64,000 bases of DNA from JAWPMT01 sp965267435. Its GTDB lineage: Bacteria; Bacteroidota; Bacteroidia; Cytophagales; Cyclobacteriaceae. The stretch covers positions 186,001 to 250,000 of the forward strand of contig OZ253960.1 in the NCBI GenBank assembly GCA_965267435.1, written 5' to 3'. Under the pieces are notes generated by a model, which was given only the letters and a program-made list of their open reading frames with translations, searched no databases and had not been told where the DNA came from. The position numbers and the translations under genes are program-made. Each line of letters starts with the position of its first letter. The first letter of the stretch is position 1. Shown here piece after piece: positions 56,465-64,000 of this stretch.

Positions 56465-57706
56465 CTAAGTATTCATCCACTTCCAAAAACGCTGGAGGGC
56501 ATTCATCTTCTGCGGAGCCGATGACTTGCGGATGGGAGTGGTCTCGGTGTCTTTCTTCGTCTTTTTCGTTTTAGACTGAGGCGGGGATTTGACAGCGACA
56601 TTTTTCATGTAGTGTTGCCGTTTCTTTTCCTTCAGTTGGCGCCGTTCCTTTTGGCGCTGGCGCTCTGCCTGGCGTTCCTCGCGTTGTCGCTTGGCGGCTA
56701 CAGGATTCTGCTCCTGGCGCTTTCTTTTGCGTTTCCCTTTGCGTTCGGCGCGCTCACTATCCTCATCCTCTGACTTGGCTGGCTTAGGCTTAGGCTCGGG
56801 CAGATCGATCTTGCCTTTGACGGTCAACCCTGGTAGGTAGACTTTCGGGGCTTTGATGAGTACCTCCTCGTCAGGAGTAGTGTCCTCTTCGGCGACATCG
56901 TTCTGGCTCGCTACTTCCTCTGCTGACCCTTCATCGGGCGCCTCGCCGCTGGCTTCTTGCTCCTGTGCCTGCTTTTCTGCTAGTTCAAGGAGTTCGGAAA
57001 CCTCCATGACTTTGATCTTCTTGGCGTGGACAGGATCCACATCTGTCGATGTGGTGATGTCCTCACTTTCTTCAGCTGTCTCCGCGTCGACCTCCACCTC
57101 TTCCACATTCACTACATGTGCCTCTTCTTCCTCCTCCTCCGTGGAAGTCTCGATGACATCCTCGGTCTGGAAGTGAGCCACGTCGATGTGCTCTTCTGCC
57201 TCAGATGACTCAGTCTCTTCAAGGCTCGCGGGCTCTTCGGTTGACTCGGGCTCCAGTGCCTCGATATCCTCGGGGACTGTCGGTTCCTCCTCCTCCGCGG
57301 CAGGGGCCTCGTTTTCTTCTGGGGATGGCTCTTCAGCCCCAGTTGCCTCGGCTTCTGCTGGCTCCTCCTGGGGAGATCCTTCTATTTCTTCCGGGGTCAG
57401 TGCCTCCGATTCCATTTCGTCGACGGTAGGTTCTTCAACCTCTACGGCGACGGTGTCTGCCTCTTTTTCGGTCGCATCCTCTTCGGCCGCTTCCTCTTCG
57501 ACGACTTCATCATTCTCAGCGCTCTCTGCAACTACAGGCTCTTCAGGCTCCACTGGCTCCTCCGGTAAAGGACCGAATTCTTCCAATACTTGTTCTATCT
57601 GCTCGTCCTCTAGCTTGCTGTTGCCATGGATCGCGTTATCTGCAAAAAAATCTATTATTACTGAAGGCTGAACGCCCAGTTTGCGGGCGAGGAGGCTAAG
57701 TCTCAT
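56465..57706 (-). CDS. Acidic/basic low-complexity protein with IF2N-like head
   Basis: A 413-residue protein. Residues 1-45 (MRLSLLARKLGVQPSVIIDF, then GNSKLEDEQIEQVLEEF) look like an IF2N domain, the N-terminal module of translation initiation factor IF-2. Residues ~50-275 are rich in Glu, Ala, Ser and Thr and almost free of Lys/Arg. Residues ~300-413 switch to Lys/Arg/Gln-rich blocks (KGKRKRKR, RQREERQAERQRQ). Such a chain would be largely disordered and could bind RNA or ribosomes. It is not IF-2 itself: no GTPase domain. It lies 100 bp downstream of smc, and a -7 element (57746-57753) lies in this gap. Confidence 0.7.
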   Translation of the reverse strand: MRLSLLARKLGVQPSVIIDFFADNAIHGNSKLEDEQIEQVLEEFGPLPEEPVEPEEPVVAESAENDEVVEEEAAEEDATEKEADTVAVEVEEPTVDEMESEALTPEEIEGSPQEEPAEAEATGAEEPSPEENEAPAAEEEEPTVPEDIEALEPESTEEPASLEETESSEAEEHIDVAHFQTEDVIETSTEEEEEEAHVVNVEEVEVDAETAEESEDITTSTDVDPVHAKKIKVMEVSELLELAEKQAQEQEASGEAPDEGSAEEVASQNDVAEEDTTPDEEVLIKAPKVYLPGLTVKGKIDLPEPKPKPAKSEDEDSERAERKGKRKRKRQEQNPVAAKRQREERQAERQRQKERRQLKEKKRQHYMKNVAVKSPPQSKTKKTKKDTETTPIRKSSAPQKMNALQRFWKWMNT

Positions 57707-57745
57707 TCCTGTATTGTGCTGCTTACCTGAAGTTTACAATTATCA

Positions 57746-57753
57746 CAAAGATA
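57746..57753 (-). promoter_or_regulatory. Bacteroidota -7 element TATCTTTG before the IF2N-like gene
   Basis: Exact TAnnTTTG match on the minus strand (57753 to 57746). It predicts a start site near 57739 and a leader of about 33 nt to the ATG at 57706. No clear -33. Confidence 0.4.
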
Positions 57754-57806
57754 ATAGGCCGGGTAGGTTCTTTAGTTCCCTACTTGGGCGACCTGAAGGT
57801 AATGCA

Positions 57807-60800
57807 TTAAGCCAACTCGCGCAAGTCCACAGGTACGACTCTTGAGATGCCCTGCTCGACCATCGTCACGCCATAGATAACGTCGGTACTGGCCATGGTG
57901 CGCTTGTTGTGTGTGACAATGATGAATTGGGAATCGTTCGAGAACTTTCGAATGATGTTGTTGAACTTGTCAATGTTTGCGTCATCCAGCGGCGCGTCCA
58001 CCTCATCGAAGATACAAAACGGTGCGGGCTTGATCAGGTAGATGGCAAATAGAAGGGAAGTTGCCGTCAAGGTTTTTTCACCCCCCGACAGCTGGTTGAT
58101 CGTCAATGGTCGTTTCCCTTTAGGCTTGGCAGTGATCTCAATGCTGCTCTCCAGTGGGTCATCGGGGTTAGCTAGTCGCAGGTCGCAATCGTCCTCATCT
58201 GTGAAGAGCGTACGGAAGACCTTGATGAAGTTCTCTTTGATATGCTCGAAGGCATTGAGGAAAGTCTCCTTGGCCACCATATCAATCTCGCCAATCGTGC
58301 TCAGGAGTGATTCCTTTGCCAGGAGGAGGTCTTCCTTCTGACCTGTGATAAAGTCGTAGCGTTCTTTGATCTCTTCGTACGCTTCCATGGCCATGGGGTT
58401 GATGGGGCCCATGTTGTCCAATCTCTGCTTCAGCCGCTCTGTGGTGGTTTTCAGTTCAGACTCACTCTTCTCTTCGTAGTGCGGCGCCATATCCCCTTTC
58501 AGGTCGTCGATGTTGATGCCAAATTCGACGGACAGACGGTCGCGCGCAGAATTGAGCTGCATGTTGGTTTCGTTGAGCTTGGTCTGCCACTGTAGCAGGA
58601 TCTGGTCGACGGTCTCACGCTGTCGCTGGATATCTCGCCCTACTTTTTCCTGCTGATCGATCTCTCCACGGATATTGTAGTACTCCTTTTCCGCTTCGTT
58701 GACGCCCTGCTCGATGGTTTCTTTTTCGTCGTACATCTGAGCGAGGTCATCGTCGTTGATGGCGGTCTTCCGTTCCAGTTCCTGGAGGTCCTGTTCAGTG
58801 AGCTTAAGCTCTTGCAGGTTTTTCTGTATCCGGTCAAGGCTATTTTGGAAAGCCTCGTTTTTGAAGCTGATTTCCTGGTCGATGGAGTTGACCTTGCTTT
58901 CCTGCTGGTGGAAAAGGACGTTTTCGGAATTGTAGGCCGCCGACTTTTGGGAGCGTAGTTCGCTCATGGACTTGAGTGCCTCGCGGCGATCCTCCATTTC
59001 CTCCTGCAGGTCGCTGAGGCCCTCGGACATCTCTTTGTACCGCGGGCGAAGATCGGACAATGATGCATCGAGGCTGCCGATCTGCTCCTCCAGGTCTTCA
59101 CGCTTGGTAGTGTTGGAGGAGAGCAGCGTAGCAAATTGCTCTTTGCGGGTCCGCAACGAAACGTATTCCTCGTTGAGCAGTGCCATTTCTTCTCGCAGCG
59201 CCTCTAATTCCTCGCTTCGTGCGTTGGCCTGCATTTTGGCAATGTCCGTCTCACAGGACTTGATCTTTGCGTGCGTGGTCTCCTGTTTGGCTGTCAGCCC
59301 TTTTATTTCGACTTCCAGCTTCTCGAGGTTCTTGGCGCGGCCGATCCTTTTTCCTTCAAAGAGCCCGACAGATCCACCACTAACAGAAAATCTTCTTTTT
59401 GTGATCTTGCCCGATTTAGCGATCAGAGCTACCTCCAGCTCGCTGGAAACCTCAGGTTGAGTACCATCATAGATATAAGCATTGTGAAGCAAATAAGCGA
59501 TCAGGTGGTGGTACTTGTCGTCGTATTCGATGATCTCTGAGGCCGCTGTAGCGCCAGCGATGATCTCTGTGGACTGTGGCCGGTAGGCATCGAGCTGATC
59601 CAGAATGAAGAAATTGGCCTTTCCTTGACTACTATCACTCAATAGGGCGACTGCCCTCCGTGCCTCGTCGTAGTTCTCCACGATATAGTGGTTCATGTAA
59701 GGCTCCAGGTAGTTCTCGATGCAAATCCTGTAATCCTCAGGACAGGCAATGATGTCTGAGAGGAGAGGGGTCTTCTTAAATTCTTCGCTTTTCCGCAGGA
59801 ACTTGATCGCCTGAGGGAAGCCTTCCAGGTTTTCGACCAGCGACTTCGTTAGCCCATATTCATTTTGACGGGCGTCGAGTTGCCGGTTGACCTCTGCCTG
59901 CTGCTGCTTGAGGATGTCCAGGTGCTGTTTTTGAGTGGCAATCTGCTCGGCTAGCTTAGACTCCTCACGCTTCAAGTGATCGAAGGCCTGCTGCTTCTCA
60001 TTGCGCGTACCCTCGATAGCTGCTAGTTTCGTCTCGAACTCCACCAGGTTGGCGGAAGTACTCGATGAGTCCTCGCTGGTCTTCTCAAGTTCTTGCCGGG
60101 CGGTGCTCAGCTGTATCTCTTTTATCTCTATCTCCTTGCCTTCGTGATATACCTGCTCGCGGTGACTATTGTACTTCTGTTGCAATTCCTGCAGACGCTG
60201 CTCCTCCTCATTTGTTGTGACCTTTTGCCTTTCGAAGTCGTCTTTCAGTCGCTCTAACTTGACCGTGATCTCGGCAAGGATGCGGGCTGCGGTTTCTTTC
60301 TCTTTCTCCAGGCTGTCGATCGAGAAGGAGGCCCGCTCGTTGCTTTGCTTATCCTGTGATACTTGCTCCTTGAGGTTGGTCATTTTGTCCTCAAGGAAAC
60401 GCTGACGCTCGCTCCGAATCTTTTTGTCGCTTTCGTACTGGCGGATCTTGTGGACATGCTCATTGAGGGTCTTTTGCCTGGACCCGAGCAGCTTCTCCTT
60501 GGAGATCAAATCGGCCTTCAATTGCTGAACGCGGGCATCGATTTCGGTCAGCTGCGTGGTGAGTGATTGCTTCTTATCGTCCTCACTCTCTATTTGTTTC
60601 GTGATATTGACATGTATCTCATTCAGAGATTGTATGGTCTTGTGCGCAAGAGCGATGCTGGCAAGCTTGTACTCTTCTTTGATCTCAAAGTACCGTTTGG
60701 CCTGCTTGGCCTGCCGCTCAAGCGATTTCAGATTTTTCTCGATCTCAAACAGCAGGTCCTCGACTCTATCGAGGTCATCATCGGTGTCATTAAGTTTTTT

Positions 60801-61334
60801 CAGGGTTTCCTTCTTGCGGATCTTGAACTTGGAGATCCCGGCGGCCTCCTCAAAAAGGGCCCTTCTTGAGTTGTCTTTGTCATTGAGCAGATCGTCCACC
60901 ATCTTGAGTTCGATGATGGCGTAGCTATTGCTGGCAATCCCAGTGTCCAGAAATAGGTTGGTGATGTCCTTTAGTCGGCACGGTACACCGTTGAGGAGAT
61001 ATTCACTTTCTCCAGAGCGGAAGTACCGGCGTGTGATCGTGACCTGAGAGTACTCGGTCGGAATGAGGTTCTTGGTGTTGTTGAAGGTTAGTGACACTTC
61101 TGCCAGCTGGGTGGGCTTGCGATGCTTGGTGCCATTGAAGATGATATTTTCCATCTTCTCGGATCGCAACACGCGGCTTTTTTGCTCCCCCAGGACCCAC
61201 CGGATTGAGTCCACGACATTGGACTTGCCGCAGCCATTGGGCCCTACGATGCCGGTGATCCCCTCATCAAAATTGATGGTGATTTTATCGGCAAAGCTTT
61301 TAAATCCTTTTATTTCAAGGCGTGTTAACTGCAT
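57807..61334 (-). CDS. smc: Chromosome segregation protein SMC
   Basis: The protein has 1175 residues, full length. The head has Walker A GIVGPNGCGKSNVVDSIRWVLGE (~30-50, with GPNGCGKS). Coiled coil (~170-500 and ~670-1000) is split by a hinge domain (~515-640). The C-terminal head has signature LSGGEKTLTATSLLFAIY and Walker B FCIFDEVDAPLDDANI, then FIIVTHNKRTMA. SMC with ScpA and ScpB compacts and aligns the chromosome arms; neither partner is here. Confidence 0.96.
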   Translation of the reverse strand: MQLTRLEIKGFKSFADKITINFDEGITGIVGPNGCGKSNVVDSIRWVLGEQKSRVLRSEKMENIIFNGTKHRKPTQLAEVSLTFNNTKNLIPTEYSQVTITRRYFRSGESEYLLNGVPCRLKDITNLFLDTGIASNSYAIIELKMVDDLLNDKDNSRRALFEEAAGISKFKIRKKETLKKLNDTDDDLDRVEDLLFEIEKNLKSLERQAKQAKRYFEIKEEYKLASIALAHKTIQSLNEIHVNITKQIESEDDKKQSLTTQLTEIDARVQQLKADLISKEKLLGSRQKTLNEHVHKIRQYESDKKIRSERQRFLEDKMTNLKEQVSQDKQSNERASFSIDSLEKEKETAARILAEITVKLERLKDDFERQKVTTNEEEQRLQELQQKYNSHREQVYHEGKEIEIKEIQLSTARQELEKTSEDSSSTSANLVEFETKLAAIEGTRNEKQQAFDHLKREESKLAEQIATQKQHLDILKQQQAEVNRQLDARQNEYGLTKSLVENLEGFPQAIKFLRKSEEFKKTPLLSDIIACPEDYRICIENYLEPYMNHYIVENYDEARRAVALLSDSSQGKANFFILDQLDAYRPQSTEIIAGATAASEIIEYDDKYHHLIAYLLHNAYIYDGTQPEVSSELEVALIAKSGKITKRRFSVSGGSVGLFEGKRIGRAKNLEKLEVEIKGLTAKQETTHAKIKSCETDIAKMQANARSEELEALREEMALLNEEYVSLRTRKEQFATLLSSNTTKREDLEEQIGSLDASLSDLRPRYKEMSEGLSDLQEEMEDRREALKSMSELRSQKSAAYNSENVLFHQQESKVNSIDQEISFKNEAFQNSLDRIQKNLQELKLTEQDLQELERKTAINDDDLAQMYDEKETIEQGVNEAEKEYYNIRGEIDQQEKVGRDIQRQRETVDQILLQWQTKLNETNMQLNSARDRLSVEFGINIDDLKGDMAPHYEEKSESELKTTTERLKQRLDNMGPINPMAMEAYEEIKERYDFITGQKEDLLLAKESLLSTIGEIDMVAKETFLNAFEHIKENFIKVFRTLFTDEDDCDLRLANPDDPLESSIEITAKPKGKRPLTINQLSGGEKTLTATSLLFAIYLIKPAPFCIFDEVDAPLDDANIDKFNNIIRKFSNDSQFIIVTHNKRTMASTDVIYGVTMVEQGISRVVPVDLRELA

Positions 61335-61613
61335 AGTGTCTTTCCATTGGTCGCTTGCTATGGTTGCGACATATGTTTGGTCTTAAAGGTCTGTCACTTC
61401 TCAGTGAGAACCGCTAGCTCGGGGTGTACAGGAAATGATGGGTATGGGACCGACTCCAGTTACTCCGATACGTTATGAGGAACATTAACAAAAAAACGTC
61501 ACCCCTCCTTCCAATCTCGCTACGGTAGCTTTAAGAGCCATCAAAAATAATTAGGTAGGACGAGTTTTAAGATATGGACCTGAACATTTAAATTACCGTC
61601 AAAGATTTCCACC

Positions 61614-62150
61614 ATGGACGACATCCAAGTCTGGATATACATTCTTTTCGGAATTATTTATTTCATCACCCGGGCGCTTCGCAAGAAACCTGAGGAGCAG
61701 GGTCCACAACCGGATGTGGAGTCCGGGGAGAGTATGCCGCGCCGACAACCAAAATCTTTCGAAGATTTACTTCGGGAGTTCACTGAGGCGGGTCAACAAA
61801 GAGAGGTGGAGGTCGAGGAGGAACCAGAGCCCGCACCGGTGCTTCAGCCTCAAAGGGCCCAGGAGTCACGACCCACCAGGCGCGAAGAGCGGCAGCAGTT
61901 GGAGGGAGAAGGACGTACAAGGCATTTTGCTGATGATGAGAGCCGTCGAGTCTATGAAGAGTCCATTCGTCAGGCGGAAGGCAGTGATATCAGCTATGAG
62001 CGTGACGAACACTTCAAGATTGCCAGCAAAGTAGATCGTGGAGCTTCAAAAGGAAGTGAAGTGGCCTCCGAGATCAAAGAGATGTTGTCCAACCCTTCGA
62101 GTGCTCGGAAGGCCATTATCCTCTCCGAAATTCTCAACCGGCGCTACTAG
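61614..62150 (+). CDS. Single-pass membrane protein of unknown function
   Basis: The protein has 178 residues. It has a membrane helix at ~5-22 (VWIYILFGIIYFITRAL), a charged cytoplasmic linker rich in Glu, Gln, Arg and Pro (KSFEDLLREFTEAGQQREVE), and a conserved-looking C-terminus (SEIKEMLSNPSSARKAIILSEILNRRY). I recall this C-terminal block in other Cytophagales/Flavobacteriia proteins. It could be a membrane adaptor. Its stop overlaps the convergent desaturase ORF by 17 bp. Confidence 0.7.
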   Translation: MDDIQVWIYILFGIIYFITRALRKKPEEQGPQPDVESGESMPRRQPKSFEDLLREFTEAGQQREVEVEEEPEPAPVLQPQRAQESRPTRREERQQLEGEGRTRHFADDESRRVYEESIRQAEGSDISYERDEHFKIASKVDRGASKGSEVASEIKEMLSNPSSARKAIILSEILNRRY

Positions 62151-63116
62151 CGGTCACTGCATGAGCATGAATTGAAGAGATGCTTTGCTCTCTTCCGAGC
62201 TCGTTGAGCAATCCCCTCACATATCCATGTGTGATATGCGCCTTTTCGCGGTAGGCCTCGTTTTCCATGAGAGCGTCGTGTAAATCAGGTAGGTGATAAA
62301 AGGGCACTCCCGCGTACAGGTGGTGTTCCAGGTGGTATCCCACATTGTGAGGAGCAATCAGTATTTTTTCTATCCAATGAGGCTTTACGGTCCGGCTGTG
62401 ACTTAGATCGTCCTCGTACTCCAAATCCCCGAAATGTTCAGCGACGCTACGAATGTATTGCATCATAAAAAATGTGCTGAGGTAGGGGACCACCCAATAG
62501 AGAAGATAGAGCTTCCACCCCCCAGTTAGCGCCAGAAGCACGACCAGCAGGACTGTGAAAATCAACCGCTCCGATTTTTTCTGAGACTTCCCCTTTTCAG
62601 TAGGTGCCTGAAATCTCTTCAAGAACCAAATGGCATCCTTGGCCCCCTGTATCAGAAACAGATAGGACAATACTGTGAGAACGAACTCCCTCTTGGTTTT
62701 TGGAAAAGTGAACTCTCTCTTCGTGAGCTTGGCTACCCAATCCGGATCATCTTCGGTATTTAGGTGGCGGTGATGGTTTAAGTGGTTTTGGCGATACACG
62801 GCAATGGTCGTGAACAGAGGAAACATGGTCAGCCAGTTGGTCACGGCATCGTTCCACTTGCGGCTAGGTAGAAGCGATAGTGGGCAGCGTCATGCATCAG
62901 TATGGCCAGGGCGTGCATTCTGGCACCTATAAGTAGCACTCCTAGAAAGTAGATGACTGGGTTCAAAAAAGCATTGCAAAGCAGTATCGTGCCAATGATC
63001 AGCAACCAGTTGTAAATCAGGGCCCACCAATGGCGTGAAGATTGGGTCGTGTATAGTCTCTTCAATACCTGGGGATCCAGACGAATAGCGGAATCAACGG
63101 CGGAGTTGGATGGCAT
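62134..63116 (-). pseudogene. Fatty acid desaturase gene with a frameshift
   Basis: Two minus-strand frames together encode one desaturase: the N-terminal part (62841-63116, from MPSNSAVDS) holds membrane helices and histidine box 1 (MHDAAHYRF). The C-terminal part (62134-62844) holds box 2 (QNHLNHHRHLN) and box 3 (GYHLEHHLYAG). The frames join by losing one base near 62860-62867: before it the frame reads HYRFYL, and after it RKWNDAVTNWL. The two ORFs overlap as GTGA. Box order and total length (~325 residues) fit the membrane diiron fatty acid desaturases. A sequencing error, decay or a true overlap are all possible. Confidence 0.75.
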
Positions 63117-63258
63117 AGGCGTGTTAGGGTTAGGTTCTTTGTAGTGAATACGATACAAAATCACCCTTTGTGTCACGCAAAACGCCCGTTTCACGCGATT
63201 CTTTGTGAACAGATCAACTCACCATGTGGATGTGCATTATTTCTTTTTGAAAGGACAC

Positions 63259-63286
63259 AAAAAAAGGAGCGTCAAAGACGCTCCTT
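63259..63286 (-). terminator. Rho-independent terminator of gltA
   Basis: AAGGAGCGTC (63264-63273) pairs perfectly with GACGCTCCTT (63277-63286) around an AAA loop. A run of A at 63259-63265 is a U tract on the minus strand. It is 27 bp past the gltA stop at 63313. Confidence 0.9.
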
Positions 63287-63312
63287 CAAAATATTCTTGC
63301 GAAGTCTACAAT

Positions 63313-64000
63313 CTATCGCTTGTCTACGCCTACGTAATCGCGATCATTGGCTCCTGTGTAGACCTGTCTCGGTCTTCCGATAGGCTCCTTGTTTTCTCGC
63401 ATTTCTTTCCACTGCGCAATCCAGCCGGGTAGGCGACCAAGAGCAAACATCACGGTGAACATCTCCGTTGGGATGCCGAGCGCCCGGTAAATAATGCCAC
63501 TGTAGAAGTCGACGTTTGGATAGAGCTTTCTGTCCACGAAATATTGATCTCGCAGCGCTTCTTCTTCGAGCCCCTTGGCGATGTCAAGCACAGGATCATT
63601 TACTCCCAGTGCCGTCAATACCTCGTCGGCGGCCTTCTTGATGATCTTGGCCCTTGGATCGAAATTTTTATAGACGCGGTGGCCGAATCCCATTAGTCTG
63701 AACGGATCGTCCTTGTCCTTTGCTTTGGCCATCCACTTCTTTGTGTCACCACCATCGGCTTTGATGCCCTCGAGCATTTCGATCACTGCCTGGTTGGCAC
63801 CGCCGTGCAGCGGTCCCCACAGGGCATTGATGCCTGCTGACAAGGAAGCATAAAGACTGGCCTGGGATGACCCAACAATACGAACGGTAGATGCAGAGCA
63901 GTTTTGCTCGTGATCGGCATGTAGGATAAGCAGCTTGTCCAGTGCCTTTGCCACGACAGGGTCCACCTTGTAGTCTTGGGTAGGCATTCCAAACATCATC
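63313..64000 (-). CDS. gltA: Citrate synthase, C-terminal part
   Basis: The gene runs off the right edge; the visible part is about 229 residues of a protein normally near 430. Motifs: LLILHADHEQNCSASTVRIVGS (with the catalytic HADHEQN), INALWGPLHGGANQAV (second catalytic His), LMGFGHRVYKNFDPRAKI, and YSGIIYRALGIPTEMFTVMFAL. It condenses acetyl-CoA with oxaloacetate. A strong terminator follows. Confidence 0.95.
   Translation of the reverse strand, partial: MMFGMPTQDYKVDPVVAKALDKLLILHADHEQNCSASTVRIVGSSQASLYASLSAGINALWGPLHGGANQAVIEMLEGIKADGGDTKKWMAKAKDKDDPFRLMGFGHRVYKNFDPRAKIIKKAADEVLTALGVNDPVLDIAKGLEEEALRDQYFVDRKLYPNVDFYSGIIYRALGIPTEMFTVMFALGRLPGWIAQWKEMRENKEPIGRPRQVYTGANDRDYVGVDKR

Overview
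The window is ordinary chromosomal DNA from a member of the Bacteroidota, most likely a Cytophagales-type organism. The evidence is a gliding-motility/type IX secretion C-terminal sorting domain, two orphan double-FtsX ABC permeases beside an NtrY/NtrX-like pair, a short PspC-type protein, TAnnTTTG promoter -7 elements in place of Shine-Dalgarno-driven starts, and an intergenic structured element of a kind I recall from many Bacteroidota genomes. By eye GC content is near 50%. I see no insertion sequence, prophage, CRISPR array, tRNA or rRNA. Both ends cut genes: a PQQ sugar dehydrogenase on the left and citrate synthase on the right.

Layout. 1-8 kb: cytochrome/PQQ sugar dehydrogenase (3' part), a secreted caspase-like protein, a small membrane protein, an FtsX-type permease, a lipoprotein and a secreted beta-repeat protein. 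8-18 kb: an OPT transporter, a MOSC protein, a sensor kinase/sigma-54 activator pair, a second FtsX-type permease, and an NSS sodium symporter with its 39-residue small subunit and a MazG-like protein. 18-24 kb: ffh, pdhB, an OmpA/TPR lipoprotein and a PspC-like protein. 24-28 kb: a leftward operon hisS - gliding-type secreted protein - ybaB - glycosyltransferase. 28-38 kb: a lysine/alanine-rich histone-H1-like protein, a serine hydrolase, a YdcF protein, a lipoprotein and gltBD. 38-44 kb: a bestrophin and the histidine degradation genes hutU-hutI-hutG. 44-48 kb: a metallophosphoesterase, a double-glycine-leader peptide in its own transcription unit, ttcA and an LRR lipoprotein. 48-54.4 kb: a complete set of NiFe-hydrogenase maturation genes in two divergent operons (small HPGHG membrane protein-hypA-hypB-hypC and hypF-hypD-hypE) with no hydrogenase structural gene in view. 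54.6-64 kb: a PLP enzyme, a repeat-rich spacer with a probable structured RNA, an IF2N-like acidic protein, smc, a membrane protein, a frameshifted fatty acid desaturase and gltA.

The most interesting points are: the GG-leader bacteriocin-like peptide (45048-45254); matching sigma-54-type -24/-12 elements in front of both FtsX permeases that flank the sigma-54 activator; the small HPGHG protein that opens the hypABC operon; two low-complexity charged proteins (28095-28580 and 56465-57706); the structured element at 56170-56263; and the split desaturase at 62134-63116. All functional calls come from reading motifs and recalled family knowledge; no database search was run.
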